64,000 nt of DNA, from assembly GCA_020638955.1 (NCBI GenBank), contig JACKHO010000001.1:248001-312000 (forward strand), read 5' to 3'. The position numbers and the translations under genes were made by a program. The notes beneath the pieces were generated by a model, which worked only from the letters and a program-made list of their open reading frames with translations, did not search any database and was not told the origin of the DNA. This document shows positions 51,874 through 59,404 of this stretch, piece by piece. This DNA comes from Planctomycetaceae bacterium. GTDB taxonomy: Bacteria; Planctomycetota; Planctomycetia; Planctomycetales; Planctomycetaceae. Every line of letters starts with the position of its first letter. Positions within the stretch are counted from its first letter, which is position 1.

Positions 51874-53274
51874 TTATCGTGACGCGGAATTGTCCAGCGC
51901 CTCCAGCAATGACTTTCCATCTGTGTTGCTGTAGTCGAGCTTCAACAGAGTCGCGATCGTGGGAGCAATGACAGTGTTGTTCACCGTGGGGAGTTTCATA
52001 CCAGGTCGAATGCCGGCTCCGGAGAGGATGCACATGGCTTTCATTTTGGCATTGCTGGCCAAAATTCCATGCGAGCCCAGTGACGTTCCTGCTTCTTCAT
52101 TTGTGGCAACGAAGGTGTCCCCCGTCACCGATCCTGAGACCGCGTATCCGTCTTTGGCAACAAGAATGGCATCGGGGACTTGTTCGTAGTCACGTGGGTG
52201 TGGGAATCCCACTTCTTCGAAACGGTCTGGTAGCAGGACATCGGCAACGCCTTCCTGCCCCAGGAACTTGTCCTTGAAGTCAGCCGCAGCCTGTGAAGCG
52301 TTCGCGGGATTGGTGCAGTAGATAAGTCCGATGCCTCCTTCGGGAACCACATGCACCTGAGCCTGCGTCAGCCTTCCGTTTTCAACTGTCAACAATCCTG
52401 CCTCGCGCAGCAGCACGTTGGGCCGAATTGCTTTGGGTGTCAGTGCGAAACCATGGTCGGCGACGAGAATGATGGTTGTCTGTTCACGAATGCCGGCATT
52501 GTCGATGGCGTCCACAATCCGGGACACGCACATGTCGGCGTAGGCATTAGCGGTGTACGCTTCCTGCGACTGGGCACCCCGCTTGTGATGCGTGGCGTCG
52601 TTGTTCAGCAAATGAACCAACGTCAAATGCGGTTTGCGTTCGCGAATGACGTGGCAGGCTGCTTCGGTCCACACGTAGTCCAGTCCGACAATACTGACAC
52701 TCCGAAACGACGCTTGAGTTTCGTCCTTCAGCAGACCCAGCTCGATGAGTTCAGAACGCAATCGCGGCGTTGTGTAAGCAAGCGCATCGGGCACGTCGGG
52801 GAACTGGTCATCGAATGACTTCGAATTCCGAGTGCAGGGCCAGTTGATTTCGGCGGTCCTTAGTCCAGCGGCATGGGCCACGTCGACCACAGTGGGAACC
52901 TTGACCAGGTCACTCTGATCACGGTAAGGATCAATGGTGACGGGAACACCAATTCCGCCCCTCACCAGAACTCCATTCGCCAGCACGCCATGCCGGCCAG
53001 GTTGCATTCCCGTGATAAGAGTTGTGTGATTGGGCCAGGTGACAGAAGGATCGGAGACAGTCATCCCCCCTTCCACAATGCATCCCTCTCGGGCTAAGCG
53101 ACGAATGGTCGGTAGCGGGACTTTGGGATCATCGACAAGATACGCCGCAAACCCGTCAATGCTGATGACAACCACATGACGCTGAACATTGTTCGTTTGC
53201 GCCCAGGAAACAGTACTTGACCAGCAGCAAGCAATCGCGACCAGAAAAGTGAGCCAAAGTTGACGACAGCGCAT
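51874..53274 (-). CDS. Exported type I phosphodiesterase/nucleotide pyrophosphatase-like enzyme
   Basis: 466 aa. Signal peptide MRCRQLWLTFLVAIACCWSSTVSWA. The alkaline-phosphatase-superfamily fold shows VVVISIDGFAAYLVDDPKVPLPTIRRLAREG (first metal Asp), TWPNHTTLITGMQPGRHGVLAN (Thr nucleophile) and LVADHGFALT (metal Asp, His). The later metal His is in GSHGILASNAKMKAMC. Hydrolyses phosphodiesters or pyrophosphates in the periplasm; the exact substrate is unknown. The frame is open to 53412, but ATG 53274 starts the signal peptide, so I chose it. It is divergent from the ArsR gene on its right. Confidence 0.92.
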   Translation of the reverse strand: MRCRQLWLTFLVAIACCWSSTVSWAQTNNVQRHVVVISIDGFAAYLVDDPKVPLPTIRRLAREGCIVEGGMTVSDPSVTWPNHTTLITGMQPGRHGVLANGVLVRGGIGVPVTIDPYRDQSDLVKVPTVVDVAHAAGLRTAEINWPCTRNSKSFDDQFPDVPDALAYTTPRLRSELIELGLLKDETQASFRSVSIVGLDYVWTEAACHVIRERKPHLTLVHLLNNDATHHKRGAQSQEAYTANAYADMCVSRIVDAIDNAGIREQTTIILVADHGFALTPKAIRPNVLLREAGLLTVENGRLTQAQVHVVPEGGIGLIYCTNPANASQAAADFKDKFLGQEGVADVLLPDRFEEVGFPHPRDYEQVPDAILVAKDGYAVSGSVTGDTFVATNEEAGTSLGSHGILASNAKMKAMCILSGAGIRPGMKLPTVNNTVIAPTIATLLKLDYSNTDGKSLLEALDNSASR

Positions 53275-53469
53275 GTCAGATATTCCCTGTGGGTTCGGCA
53301 AATGGAGAAGTTCAAGCCTAGCAGGGAACGAAGGAAACCTGAACTCAAGGACGTCATTACTTCGTGCCACAATGCTGCCTGCACCACTTCGACACTCGAT
53401 CCAGGTTGACAATACTCAAGCCGCATCGGTAATTTACCGATCAGTTAATTAACCGAATGGTGAATCAAG

Positions 53470-53841
53470 ATGGTCGATGCCCTGAGTACTACGTTCGCTG
53501 CGATTGCCGATCCGACCCGGCGTGCGATTCTGACTCGACTTTCAAAAGGTGAGGCGGCTGTTAAGGAACTCGCCGAACCATTCGATATGACTCTCCCGGC
53601 GATTTCCAAGCATTTGAAAGTGCTTGAGCGGGCCGGCCTCATTGAACGAACGCGAAATGCCCAGTTGCGTCCCTGCAAACTGCGGCCAGAGCCGCTCAAG
53701 GAAGCCGCGACCTGGATTGAACGGTACCGCACGTTTTGGGAAGAGAGCTTCGATCGACTCGACGAATACCTCAAGGAACTGCAATCCGCTGAAGATACTG
53801 CCCCCACTTCATTACCCTCGAAGAAGAAAAGGAGACGCTGA
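53470..53841 (+). CDS. ArsR-family transcriptional regulator
   Basis: 123 aa winged-helix protein: TTFAAIADPTRRAILTRLSKGEAAVKELAEPFDMTLPAISKHLKVLERAGLIERTRNAQ, the ArsR signature. It has no Cys metal-site motif (ELCVC), so it is not a typical metal sensor. It abuts the AHSA1-domain gene directly (no gap), an arrangement that is common for this pair; the regulator probably controls itself and its partner. Confidence 0.95.
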   Translation: MVDALSTTFAAIADPTRRAILTRLSKGEAAVKELAEPFDMTLPAISKHLKVLERAGLIERTRNAQLRPCKLRPEPLKEAATWIERYRTFWEESFDRLDEYLKELQSAEDTAPTSLPSKKKRRR

Positions 53842-54849
53842 ATGTCTGCCGATCCGCAATTGTCCCATGCCAATCTCGATAACCCGGTGGAAATCATTGT
53901 TTCCCGGACATTCGCCGCGCCGCGAGAGTTGGTCTGGCAGGCCTGGACCAATCCCAACCATGTGGGGCGCTGGTGGGGGCCGGCCGGATTCACCACCACA
54001 ACACATTCCATGGATTTCCGTCCGGGCGGATGCTGGCGGTACACAATGCACGGTCCCGATGGACGTGACTACGGAAACCGGGTGGTCTATCTCGAAATTG
54101 AAGAGCCCTCACGGCTTGTCTATGCCTTGAGTGGCGAAGGGGCTGATGATTCCGTCAGCTTTCGAACGGAAGTTCACTTTGAGTGTGTTGGCGATGACGG
54201 CCGCGACACGAAAGTCACCATGCGTTCGATCTTCCCATCGGCCGAAGCACGCGACTTTGTCGTTACAGATCATGGAGCCGTCGAGGGTGGCAAGCAGCAC
54301 CTTGCAAACCTGGAAGACTACCTCGCCGCAATGTCAGCGGGAGACAAACACGAGCCACCGTTTTCCATCAGCCATGTTTTCAATGCGTCACAGGAAAAGG
54401 TTTGGCAGGCGTGGACGGAGCAGAGTCATCTGGTTCGCTGGTTTGGACCAAAGGGCTCGACGATATCGCACGCCGCTCTGGATTTGCGGGTCGGCGGCAT
54501 GTTTCACTACTGCATGGACCATCCTAACGGTATGGAAATGTGGGGCCGCTGGGTGTTTCAGTCGATTGAGCGTCCCAACAAACTCGAATTCCTCAGCAGC
54601 TTCTCGAACGGCGACGGCGAAATTACTCCCGCCCCGTTTGAGGGACTCGACGACTTTCCGCTGGAGACATGGACAACGGTCACCTTGGTCGAGCATGCAG
54701 GCAAAAGCCACGGAACACTCGTCACCATTGAAGCGAAACCATTCAACGGCACGCAGCCTCAACGCGACTTCTTTGCCGCCTTCCACGGTTCACTGCAACA
54801 GGGGTGGTCGGGAACAATTCAGCAACTCGCAGAGTTTCTTAGTGAGTGA
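53842..54849 (+). CDS. Tandem SRPBCC/AHSA1-domain protein
   Basis: 335 aa with two START-like (AHSA1) domains: residues about 12-155 (ISRTFAAPRELVWQAWTNPNHVGRWWGPAGF, FRPGGCWRYTMHGPDG) and about 175-330 (ISHVFNASQEKVWQAWTEQSHLVRWFGPKGS, LRVGGMFHYCMDHPNG). The repeated R-x-W-x-A-W...W-G-P and D-x-R-x-G-G motifs show a duplication. AHSA1 domains bind hydrophobic ligands. Many single-domain relatives are paired with ArsR genes; a two-domain chain is less common. Last gene of the host part of the window before the prophage junction. Confidence 0.92.
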   Translation: MSADPQLSHANLDNPVEIIVSRTFAAPRELVWQAWTNPNHVGRWWGPAGFTTTTHSMDFRPGGCWRYTMHGPDGRDYGNRVVYLEIEEPSRLVYALSGEGADDSVSFRTEVHFECVGDDGRDTKVTMRSIFPSAEARDFVVTDHGAVEGGKQHLANLEDYLAAMSAGDKHEPPFSISHVFNASQEKVWQAWTEQSHLVRWFGPKGSTISHAALDLRVGGMFHYCMDHPNGMEMWGRWVFQSIERPNKLEFLSSFSNGDGEITPAPFEGLDDFPLETWTTVTLVEHAGKSHGTLVTIEAKPFNGTQPQRDFFAAFHGSLQQGWSGTIQQLAEFLSE

Positions 54850-54886
54850 CGGCGTTTACGCATTGGTTAAGCGGGGAAATAAAATT

Positions 54887-54920
54887 GGGACGGATTGAAC
54901 CAAGGAGTTCAATTCGTCCC
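54887..54920 (-). terminator. Terminator of the tRNA-Pro gene (host side)
   Basis: GGGACGGATTGAAC and GTTCAATTCGTCCC form a 14-bp stem (one G-T) with a 6-nt loop. On the minus strand it is followed by AATTTTATTT. It sits 7 bp beyond the 3' end of the tRNA-Pro remnant, as expected for the original tRNA terminator. Confidence 0.75.
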
Positions 54921-54926
54921 GTCTAA

Positions 54927-54972
54927 TCGGGGTGACAGGATTCGAACCTGCGACCTCTACGTCCCGAACGTA
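54927..54972 (-). other. attL: 3' half of a tRNA-Pro(CGG) gene at the prophage junction
   Basis: On the minus strand the sequence reads as the 3' half of a tRNA: anticodon loop TTCGGGA with anticodon CGG (54966-54964), stem TACG/CGTA, T arm GCAGG-TTCGAAT-CCTGT, then acceptor strand CACCCCG with discriminator A at 54927. The D arm and the 5' acceptor strand are missing: beyond 54973 the sequence is unrelated. This fits a phage attachment core made of the tRNA 3' end, with the integrase gene starting 131 bp away. The intact tRNA should be regenerated at the far end of the prophage, outside this window. Confidence 0.9.
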
Positions 54973-55007
54973 TTTCAGCACGTTCAAATAAGGACTTACG
55001 TCGATTT

Positions 55008-55050
55008 TTGCAACCATTGCAACCAAAAACGGTTGCAAAAAACGGTTGCA
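55008..55050. promoter_or_regulatory. Cluster of TTGCAACC sites, candidate integrase/Xis arm sites
   Basis: Two direct copies of TTGCAACC (55008-55015 and 55017-55024) are followed by two copies in the opposite sense (GGTTGCAA 55031-55038 and GGTTGCA 55044-55050), 36 bp inside the attL core and before the integrase ATG. The spacing suits arm-type binding sites of a tyrosine recombinase or autoregulation of its gene. Confidence 0.6.
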
Positions 55051-55103
55051 GAATCTACCCTTTGGTTCCACTGATTTTTAATTTTTGAAATGAGGCAGAA
55101 CCA

Positions 55104-56351
55104 ATGACAAAACAAATCAAATTGACTTGGGTAGCGAAGCAACACCGATTCACCAAGCGATGGCAGGGGCAACGCTGGTATTCAAAAACCAACGCTACTT
55201 TGCATGACGCAATGGCTGATTTTCTCCAATGGAGAAAGGAACAGACACAAGGGGAATACGAGGACGAACAGGTAAGAAAATTGAAGCTCTTGGGAATGCA
55301 TGAAGAAGCAAAGCAATTCGTCGAGATTTTGCAGAAGACAAAAGACCCTCAGTTGGCCTACATGAAGTCAGCTTCTGTTTTGCCTTGGACAGAGTCGGAA
55401 TACCAACAAGGGGTGTTCGACGAAAAAGTCAGAGTCGCCGAAGCCAAGACAACTGGAGTCATCACAACGTATGGTGTTGAGCTTCTCAACTATCTGAATG
55501 CCAAAGAACAAGACTTGTCGCCGAATCGGTACAAGGTGCTTTTGTCTCATCTGATGATTTTCAACAAGGGTGCCGAATTCATCACACTTGGTGAGATTTC
55601 ATTGGAGCAATGGGAAACCATTCACAAAGAATGGAAACAGAAAGTCACCAGCGGCAAATGGTCGACGTCCTACGCTGCCGATTTGCTTGGTAGTGTTCGT
55701 GGTTTCTTTCGTTGGCTCGAAGAAACCGAAAGAACGCCACCAACGCCAAAATTCATCAATGCTTCAATCTATTCGTTCAAGAAAGTGAAGAAGACACCAG
55801 AACGTTTCACACCAAGTGAACTGGAATTGATTTTTGCTGCATCCACAGACCAACAAAAGCTGTATTGGCTTCTCATGCTCAATTGCGGAATGACTCAGAG
55901 TGATTTGAGTGAACTGGACGCAAACCAAATTGACTGGAAAACAGGCACATTGACGAGAAGAAGAGGAAAACACGATCACCAGACAAGCGACAAAATCCCT
56001 ACTGTGCGTTATGTGCTTTGGAAAGAATGTTTTCAACTTTTGAAAAAGCATGGAAACAAAAAAGGTCTTGTTTTCCTTCACGATGACGGCAAACCACTGT
56101 GTGGAGAAAATCGCCGAGATGTCATCAAGCCACAGTGGGACAACATCCGCAAAGAAACTGGAATCACCAAAACTCCAAAGGTGTTTCGCAAGAGTGGAGC
56201 ATCTGCACTTGGCTCATCTGTTGAATTCAGAAGTTGGCGGGAGCTTTATTTGGCCAATGCTGGGAACAGCGTTACTGATGTCAACTACGATGGGACAACT
56301 GACTTACCTTCTGAAGTGACACAGCACATCAGAGGCGTTTTGAAAATCTGA
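55104..56351 (+). CDS. Tyrosine-type integrase of the prophage
   Basis: 415 aa. An N-terminal arm-binding part (KLTWVAKQHRFTKRWQGQRWYSK), a core-binding SAM-like domain (about 115-215; GVELLNYLNAKEQDLSPNRYKVLLSHLMIF) and a catalytic domain (about 235-405). The C-terminal part shows KVFRKSGASAL (the Arg II region) and VNYDG with the candidate Tyr nucleophile. The usual first Arg (T-G-L-R) is not present: the segment reads NCGMTQSDLSEL (from residue 260). Planctomycete integrases, as I recall them, often have NCG-type segments here, so it may still be active. It lies next to attL, as expected. A perfect terminator follows. Confidence 0.9.
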   Translation: MTKQIKLTWVAKQHRFTKRWQGQRWYSKTNATLHDAMADFLQWRKEQTQGEYEDEQVRKLKLLGMHEEAKQFVEILQKTKDPQLAYMKSASVLPWTESEYQQGVFDEKVRVAEAKTTGVITTYGVELLNYLNAKEQDLSPNRYKVLLSHLMIFNKGAEFITLGEISLEQWETIHKEWKQKVTSGKWSTSYAADLLGSVRGFFRWLEETERTPPTPKFINASIYSFKKVKKTPERFTPSELELIFAASTDQQKLYWLLMLNCGMTQSDLSELDANQIDWKTGTLTRRRGKHDHQTSDKIPTVRYVLWKECFQLLKKHGNKKGLVFLHDDGKPLCGENRRDVIKPQWDNIRKETGITKTPKVFRKSGASALGSSVEFRSWRELYLANAGNSVTDVNYDGTTDLPSEVTQHIRGVLKI

Positions 56352-56380
56352 AAACCTCTAAGCCCCTGCCCTACTGCCTG

Positions 56381-56414
56381 AAGCCCTCAGAATCGATTCT
56401 GAGGGCTTTTTTCA
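56381..56414 (+). terminator. Intrinsic terminator after the integrase
   Basis: AAGCCCTCAGAATC and GATTCTGAGGGCTT form a 14-bp perfect inverted repeat followed by TTTTTC. Textbook rho-independent terminator 30 bp after the integrase stop. Confidence 0.9.
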
Positions 56415-56558
56415 TGGTGTCTGAATGTTCAGTTACCAGACAATCTGTCTCTGTTTCTGAGGTTTTCAGAAATTTCCACAACTGATTGTTGTGTTGTGAG
56501 TTGTGGCAAAATAGACAAAAAAAAGCTCTTATTTTGGACCATAATTTCAGGTGTTTTC

Positions 56559-56588
56559 AAGCCCCAGGAGCGATTCTGAGGGCTTTTT
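56559..56588 (+). terminator. Second terminator-like hairpin, partial copy of the first
   Basis: AAGCCCCAGGAG...CGATTCTGAGGGCTTTTTTT. The right arm, GATTCTGAGGGCTTTTTT, repeats that of 56381-56414 exactly, while the left arm is degraded (AAGCCC and CAG still pair). It lies just before the excisionase-like gene; perhaps a remnant of a duplication. Confidence 0.6.
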
Positions 56589-56615
56589 TTCGTTACTCAA
56601 GCCCTAGATACCAAT

Positions 56616-56816
56616 ATGACACAACAACTCCTCACAAGAGCACAGACGGCAACAGCACTCAACATCAGTTGTGAGTTGCTGCACTCACTCATCGATGATG
56701 GCACGATCCCCGCACCATCTAAACGAACAACAGCAAGACAGCTTGCTTGGACTCATTTTGAGGTTGTCAATTTGGCATTTTTAATTGTTGCAAATCGGCC
56801 TGATGTTGTGGGGTGA
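56616..56816 (+). CDS. Excisionase-like small HTH protein
   Basis: 66 aa. LLTRAQTATALNISCELLHSLIDDGTIPAPSKR is a MerR/Xis-type helix-turn-helix with the winged turn typical of phage excisionases (T-x-x-x-A-A-x-x-L-x-I-S). Its place directly behind the integrase supports an excisionase (Xis) role, directing the recombinase to excision. No clear ribosome site is visible. Its stop is directly adjacent to the stop of the convergent gene at 56817. Confidence 0.75.
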   Translation: MTQQLLTRAQTATALNISCELLHSLIDDGTIPAPSKRTTARQLAWTHFEVVNLAFLIVANRPDVVG

Positions 56817-57035
56817 TCAGATCAGATACTTCAGACGGATTTGTGCGGGGATTTTTTTCCATCTCTCAAAATCTTTCCTGACTGGATGCTTTTCATCCAC
56901 AAATGAAAAAAAATCATTGCCAGCAAGTCTGGCAAGCGACTCCCAATAAGCGACACCTTGGAAGTAGATCATGGCATCATCAGAAAGGATTTCTGCCTCT
57001 TGTTGCAGTTGCTCAAGTTCTAATTTTTCTATCAT
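56817..57035 (-). CDS. Small prophage protein of unknown function
   Basis: 72 aa, acidic and helical (MIEKLELEQLQQEAEILSDDAM..., then WESLARLAGNDFFSFVDEKHPVRKDFERWKKI). Not recognised. The frame is open to 57059; the ATG at 57035 follows AAAGGAGAAGC, an excellent ribosome site, so I chose it. Second gene of a leftward two-gene operon, 27 bp after the 59-aa gene. Confidence 0.7.
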   Translation of the reverse strand: MIEKLELEQLQQEAEILSDDAMIYFQGVAYWESLARLAGNDFFSFVDEKHPVRKDFERWKKIPAQIRLKYLI

Positions 57036-57062
57036 GCTTCTCCTTTGTTTTTGGTTCAAAAA

Positions 57063-57242
57063 TTAAAAGCCCTCAGTACTCCAATCGTGCATCGGCTCTT
57101 TGATGAGAATTCCCTCAAGTACCCACTCATCTGTTATCTCGACGTTCAGAATCGTGAATCCTGGCGACGTTGCGTGTGCAAGCAATGCTTCGAGGGTCGC
57201 AAAATGCCACTTCTTTTTTGTTCTTTTCATTTCATCGTTCAT
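57063..57242 (-). CDS. Small prophage protein of unknown function (59 aa)
   Basis: 59 aa: MNDEMKRTKKKWHFATLEAL begins it and it ends HDWSTEGF. The start has a good ribosome site (AAAGGTGA, 4 bp before the ATG at 57242), the same AAACAAAGG(T/A)GA-type leader as the next gene, and the gene is transcribed from a strong-looking leftward promoter at 57325-57297. Too short to meet a 60-aa cut-off, so it is easily missed. The sequence is hydrophilic with a basic N-terminus. First gene of the leftward operon, so a candidate for lysogeny control, without a visible DNA-binding motif. Confidence 0.7.
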   Translation of the reverse strand: MNDEMKRTKKKWHFATLEALLAHATSPGFTILNVEITDEWVLEGILIKEPMHDWSTEGF

Positions 57243-57290
57243 TGTTCACCTTTGTTTTTTGTTTTTGGTTTGAAAAATTCAAACCGTCAG

Positions 57291-57374
57291 TATTACATAG
57301 TAACAAGATTGAACTTTTCTGTCAAAAATTTGCAAAAAGTTCAAAATTCTGATATCTTGTCTCACTATGTAATA
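57291..57374. promoter_or_regulatory. Divergent prophage promoters inside a nested palindrome
   Basis: Outer arms TATTACATAGT (57291-57301) and ACTATGTAATA (57364-57374); second arms ACAAGAT (57303-57309) and ATCTTGT (57354-57360); inner arms TTGAACTTTT (57309-57318) and AAAAAGTTCAA (57334-57344). Leftward promoter: TTGACA (57325-57320), 17 bp, TACTAT (57302-57297), the -10 box lying over the left outer arm. Rightward promoter: TTGCAA (57330-57335), 17 bp, TATCTT (57353-57358). Together this looks like the operator/promoter switch of the phage; an origin of replication is an alternative. Confidence 0.7.
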
Positions 57375-57392
57375 CCAGCAAGGAGAAAATTT

Positions 57393-57590
57393 ATGATTTA
57401 TTACAACCAAACACAATTAGGCAGAGCCACCAACGTGAGCAAAAATCACCTCTACTATCTCATCAAGATTGGGCGACTCAATCCACCAACGATGAGACTA
57501 GATGGTGTGTCTCAACGTCTGTACTACTCTGAGGCAGATTTCAAAATTGCCTGTAAGCAAATCGAGGAAATAAAAAGAAATGAAAATTAG
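57393..57590 (+). CDS. Small HTH DNA-binding protein of the prophage
   Basis: 65 aa, MerR/excisionase-type helix-turn-helix: IYYNQTQLGRATNVSKNHLYYLIKIGRLNPPTMRLDG, then RLYYSEADFKIACKQIEE. The frame is open upstream to 57045, but the ATG at 57393 has a strong ribosome site (AAGGAGAAAATTT), so the extension is rejected. It is the first gene to the right of the divergent promoters and a likely regulator that binds the nested palindrome there (Cro/repressor-like). A stem-loop and the replication gene follow. Confidence 0.8.
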   Translation: MIYYNQTQLGRATNVSKNHLYYLIKIGRLNPPTMRLDGVSQRLYYSEADFKIACKQIEEIKRNEN

Positions 57591-57601
57591 GTCCAAAAAA
57601 A

Positions 57602-57630
57602 ACCCCCTCTATCGTGTAATCAGAGGGGGT
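57602..57630 (-). terminator. Stem-loop with T tract on the minus strand
   Basis: ACCCCCTCT and AGAGGGGGT form a 9-bp stem with an 11-nt loop. On the minus strand the stem is followed by TTTTTTTT, so it would end leftward transcription; on the plus strand it lies in the leader of the replication gene without a following T tract. Confidence 0.6.
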
Positions 57631-57675
57631 CAAGACGGAAAAAAAATAAATGAACCCCGAAAGGTACAATAATAT

Positions 57676-59280
57676 ATGAGTAATAATAACAATAATATCA
57701 CAAAAATACAAGATGAACTGGAAGATGATCCAGAATTGCAAAATCCAGATGAGCCAACGAAGCTTCAACAATTCGATTTCGATGAGACTCTACAGCAACT
57801 GATTGTCAGTCTCCTGTATCATCACGATGGAATCTTGCTTGATGACTTCGTTGCGGCGGGTGTTCCACTCGAAAGATTCGTGAAAAAGAGTCACAGAATT
57901 TTGGCAGAAATCCTTTGCGACTATCACGCAACAACAGGTGCCGTGGCTCCCAAAGAAATCATCATCAGTGAAGCGACAAAACGAACAAGAGAACACAGCG
58001 ATTCCTTGCTGACTGTTGGCGACATTTCGACGCTTATTGATTATTACGAACCAAATGTTTCCACAGTCAGTTGGGCAAAGAAAAAGCTTGTCGAATTCGA
58101 AAAAATCGCAGCATTTCGAACTGCCATGTCAAAAGCAACGAAACTGTTGATGGAAGGAAAACCAGCACAAGAGATTGTCGAAACGACTGCAAATCAGCTT
58201 CTCATCGCTTCAGAATTTGCTCTTGATGAGCAAGAGCAAGATGTCTTCAGTGTTGGGGACGGCCTCTATGACGAGCCTCCTGAATGGCTCGTTCACAACC
58301 TCATTCGCCGAAATGAAATCAGCGTTCTGTTTGGGGCTTCTGGCTGCCGCAAAACATGGCTTGCGATTGATGCCGCAATAAGCATTGCAACGGGAACTGA
58401 TTTCCTTGGTGCGATCAGTGCGAAACAAGGCAATGTGCTCTACATTTGCTCTGAGGGGGGTAGCTCGTTCCCCCAACGTCTCAGAGCTTGCTATGCCACA
58501 AGGGGTTTCGAAATTGAGGATTTGCAAAATTTGAAGTTTATGAAATCTGCATTCGATTTGTCTCAGAAGACAGAGGCAATGAGACTTGCCAAAAAATGCA
58601 AGCAAATTTTCGAGTCAGTTGATCTGATTGTCATCGACACATTGTCAAAAAATTTCGCTGGAGATGGGGACAGCAACGCCGAAATCAACACCTTCATCAA
58701 CAATGTTGAGTTGATCAGACGAGAGACAAACGCACATGTGATGACGATTCACCACACAGGGCACAGCAACACGCATAGAGAGCGTGGCGGAAGTTCATTA
58801 AGAGCGGGTGTCGATACAAGCATACTTGTAGAACGATCAGAAGAAGGCATCAGAAGCTCATTGAAATGCTGCAAACAAAAAAGCGGAAATGAATTTGCGA
58901 CAATCACTGTCGATTTTGATCAGGTGCTCATGCCTGAACTGCCTATCGTTGATGGTGAATACCAGACAGGCTTAGTCGGAAAACTCGTTCACACGCCACA
59001 GAATGACGCTAACAGCGATGATTTCGAGCAACTGGTAGTTGATGTCATTGGAGACGCTGAGATGTCTCAGGGTGAGCTTGTAGGACTCGTAATGGCAAAA
59101 TCTGGCTTTGGCGACAAGAAAACTAGAGCAAGGTTGCAGGACTTGGCGAATTGCCCAGACAGCAGGCTGAAAATCAAAAAAGGTGAGAAGAATTCCAGTG
59201 TGTATTACCTCACATTTCAGTTTGGCAATGGTGAGTCTGATGACAGCCTGCTTGCCAAACAGCAAGTCCTAGTGGTGTAA
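57676..59280 (+). CDS. Phage replication ATPase (DnaB/RepA-like)
   Basis: 534 aa. The N-terminus (about 30-185) resembles the DnaB N-terminal domain (ETLQQLIVSLLYHHDGILLDDFVAAGV). The middle (about 200-430) is a RecA/RepA-like AAA domain: P-loop GASGCRKTW (220-228), Walker B VDLIVIDTLSK (Asp321), and MTIHHTGHSNTHRERGGSSLRAGVDT, as in RepA/AAA_25 helicases. The C-terminal part (about 450-534) is winged-helix-like. The P-loop has Arg where Gly normally precedes Lys (G-x-x-x-x-R-K-T). It would drive replication of the excised phage genome. The product starts with a run of Asn (SNNNNN). Confidence 0.85.
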   Translation: MSNNNNNITKIQDELEDDPELQNPDEPTKLQQFDFDETLQQLIVSLLYHHDGILLDDFVAAGVPLERFVKKSHRILAEILCDYHATTGAVAPKEIIISEATKRTREHSDSLLTVGDISTLIDYYEPNVSTVSWAKKKLVEFEKIAAFRTAMSKATKLLMEGKPAQEIVETTANQLLIASEFALDEQEQDVFSVGDGLYDEPPEWLVHNLIRRNEISVLFGASGCRKTWLAIDAAISIATGTDFLGAISAKQGNVLYICSEGGSSFPQRLRACYATRGFEIEDLQNLKFMKSAFDLSQKTEAMRLAKKCKQIFESVDLIVIDTLSKNFAGDGDSNAEINTFINNVELIRRETNAHVMTIHHTGHSNTHRERGGSSLRAGVDTSILVERSEEGIRSSLKCCKQKSGNEFATITVDFDQVLMPELPIVDGEYQTGLVGKLVHTPQNDANSDDFEQLVVDVIGDAEMSQGELVGLVMAKSGFGDKKTRARLQDLANCPDSRLKIKKGEKNSSVYYLTFQFGNGESDDSLLAKQQVLVV

Positions 59281-59363
59281 GGAGTTAAGTGCTGTTTGGT
59301 AGTTTGGCAACCCCCTAGATAAAACCAAACTGCCAAACTGGACTTTGGCGAGCCAAGCATCAG

Positions 59364-59404
59364 TGGGGCGTGGGAACCCTTAGGGGTTCCCCACACCCCT
59401 TTTC
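59364..59404 (+). terminator. Terminator-like hairpin after the replication gene
   Basis: GGGGCGTGGGAACCC, loop TTA, GGGGTTCCCCACACCCC (imperfect 14-bp stem) followed by TTTTCC. It lies 84 bp after the replication stop. Confidence 0.65.

Noticed and set aside
54927..55005. Complete tRNA-Pro gene
   Set aside because: Only the anticodon arm, T arm and 3' acceptor strand can be formed; no D arm or 5' acceptor strand follows.
57045..57392. N-terminal extension of the small HTH gene (frame open from 57045)
   Set aside because: The extension runs antisense to the 59-aa gene and through the promoter region; the ATG at 57393 has a strong ribosome site.
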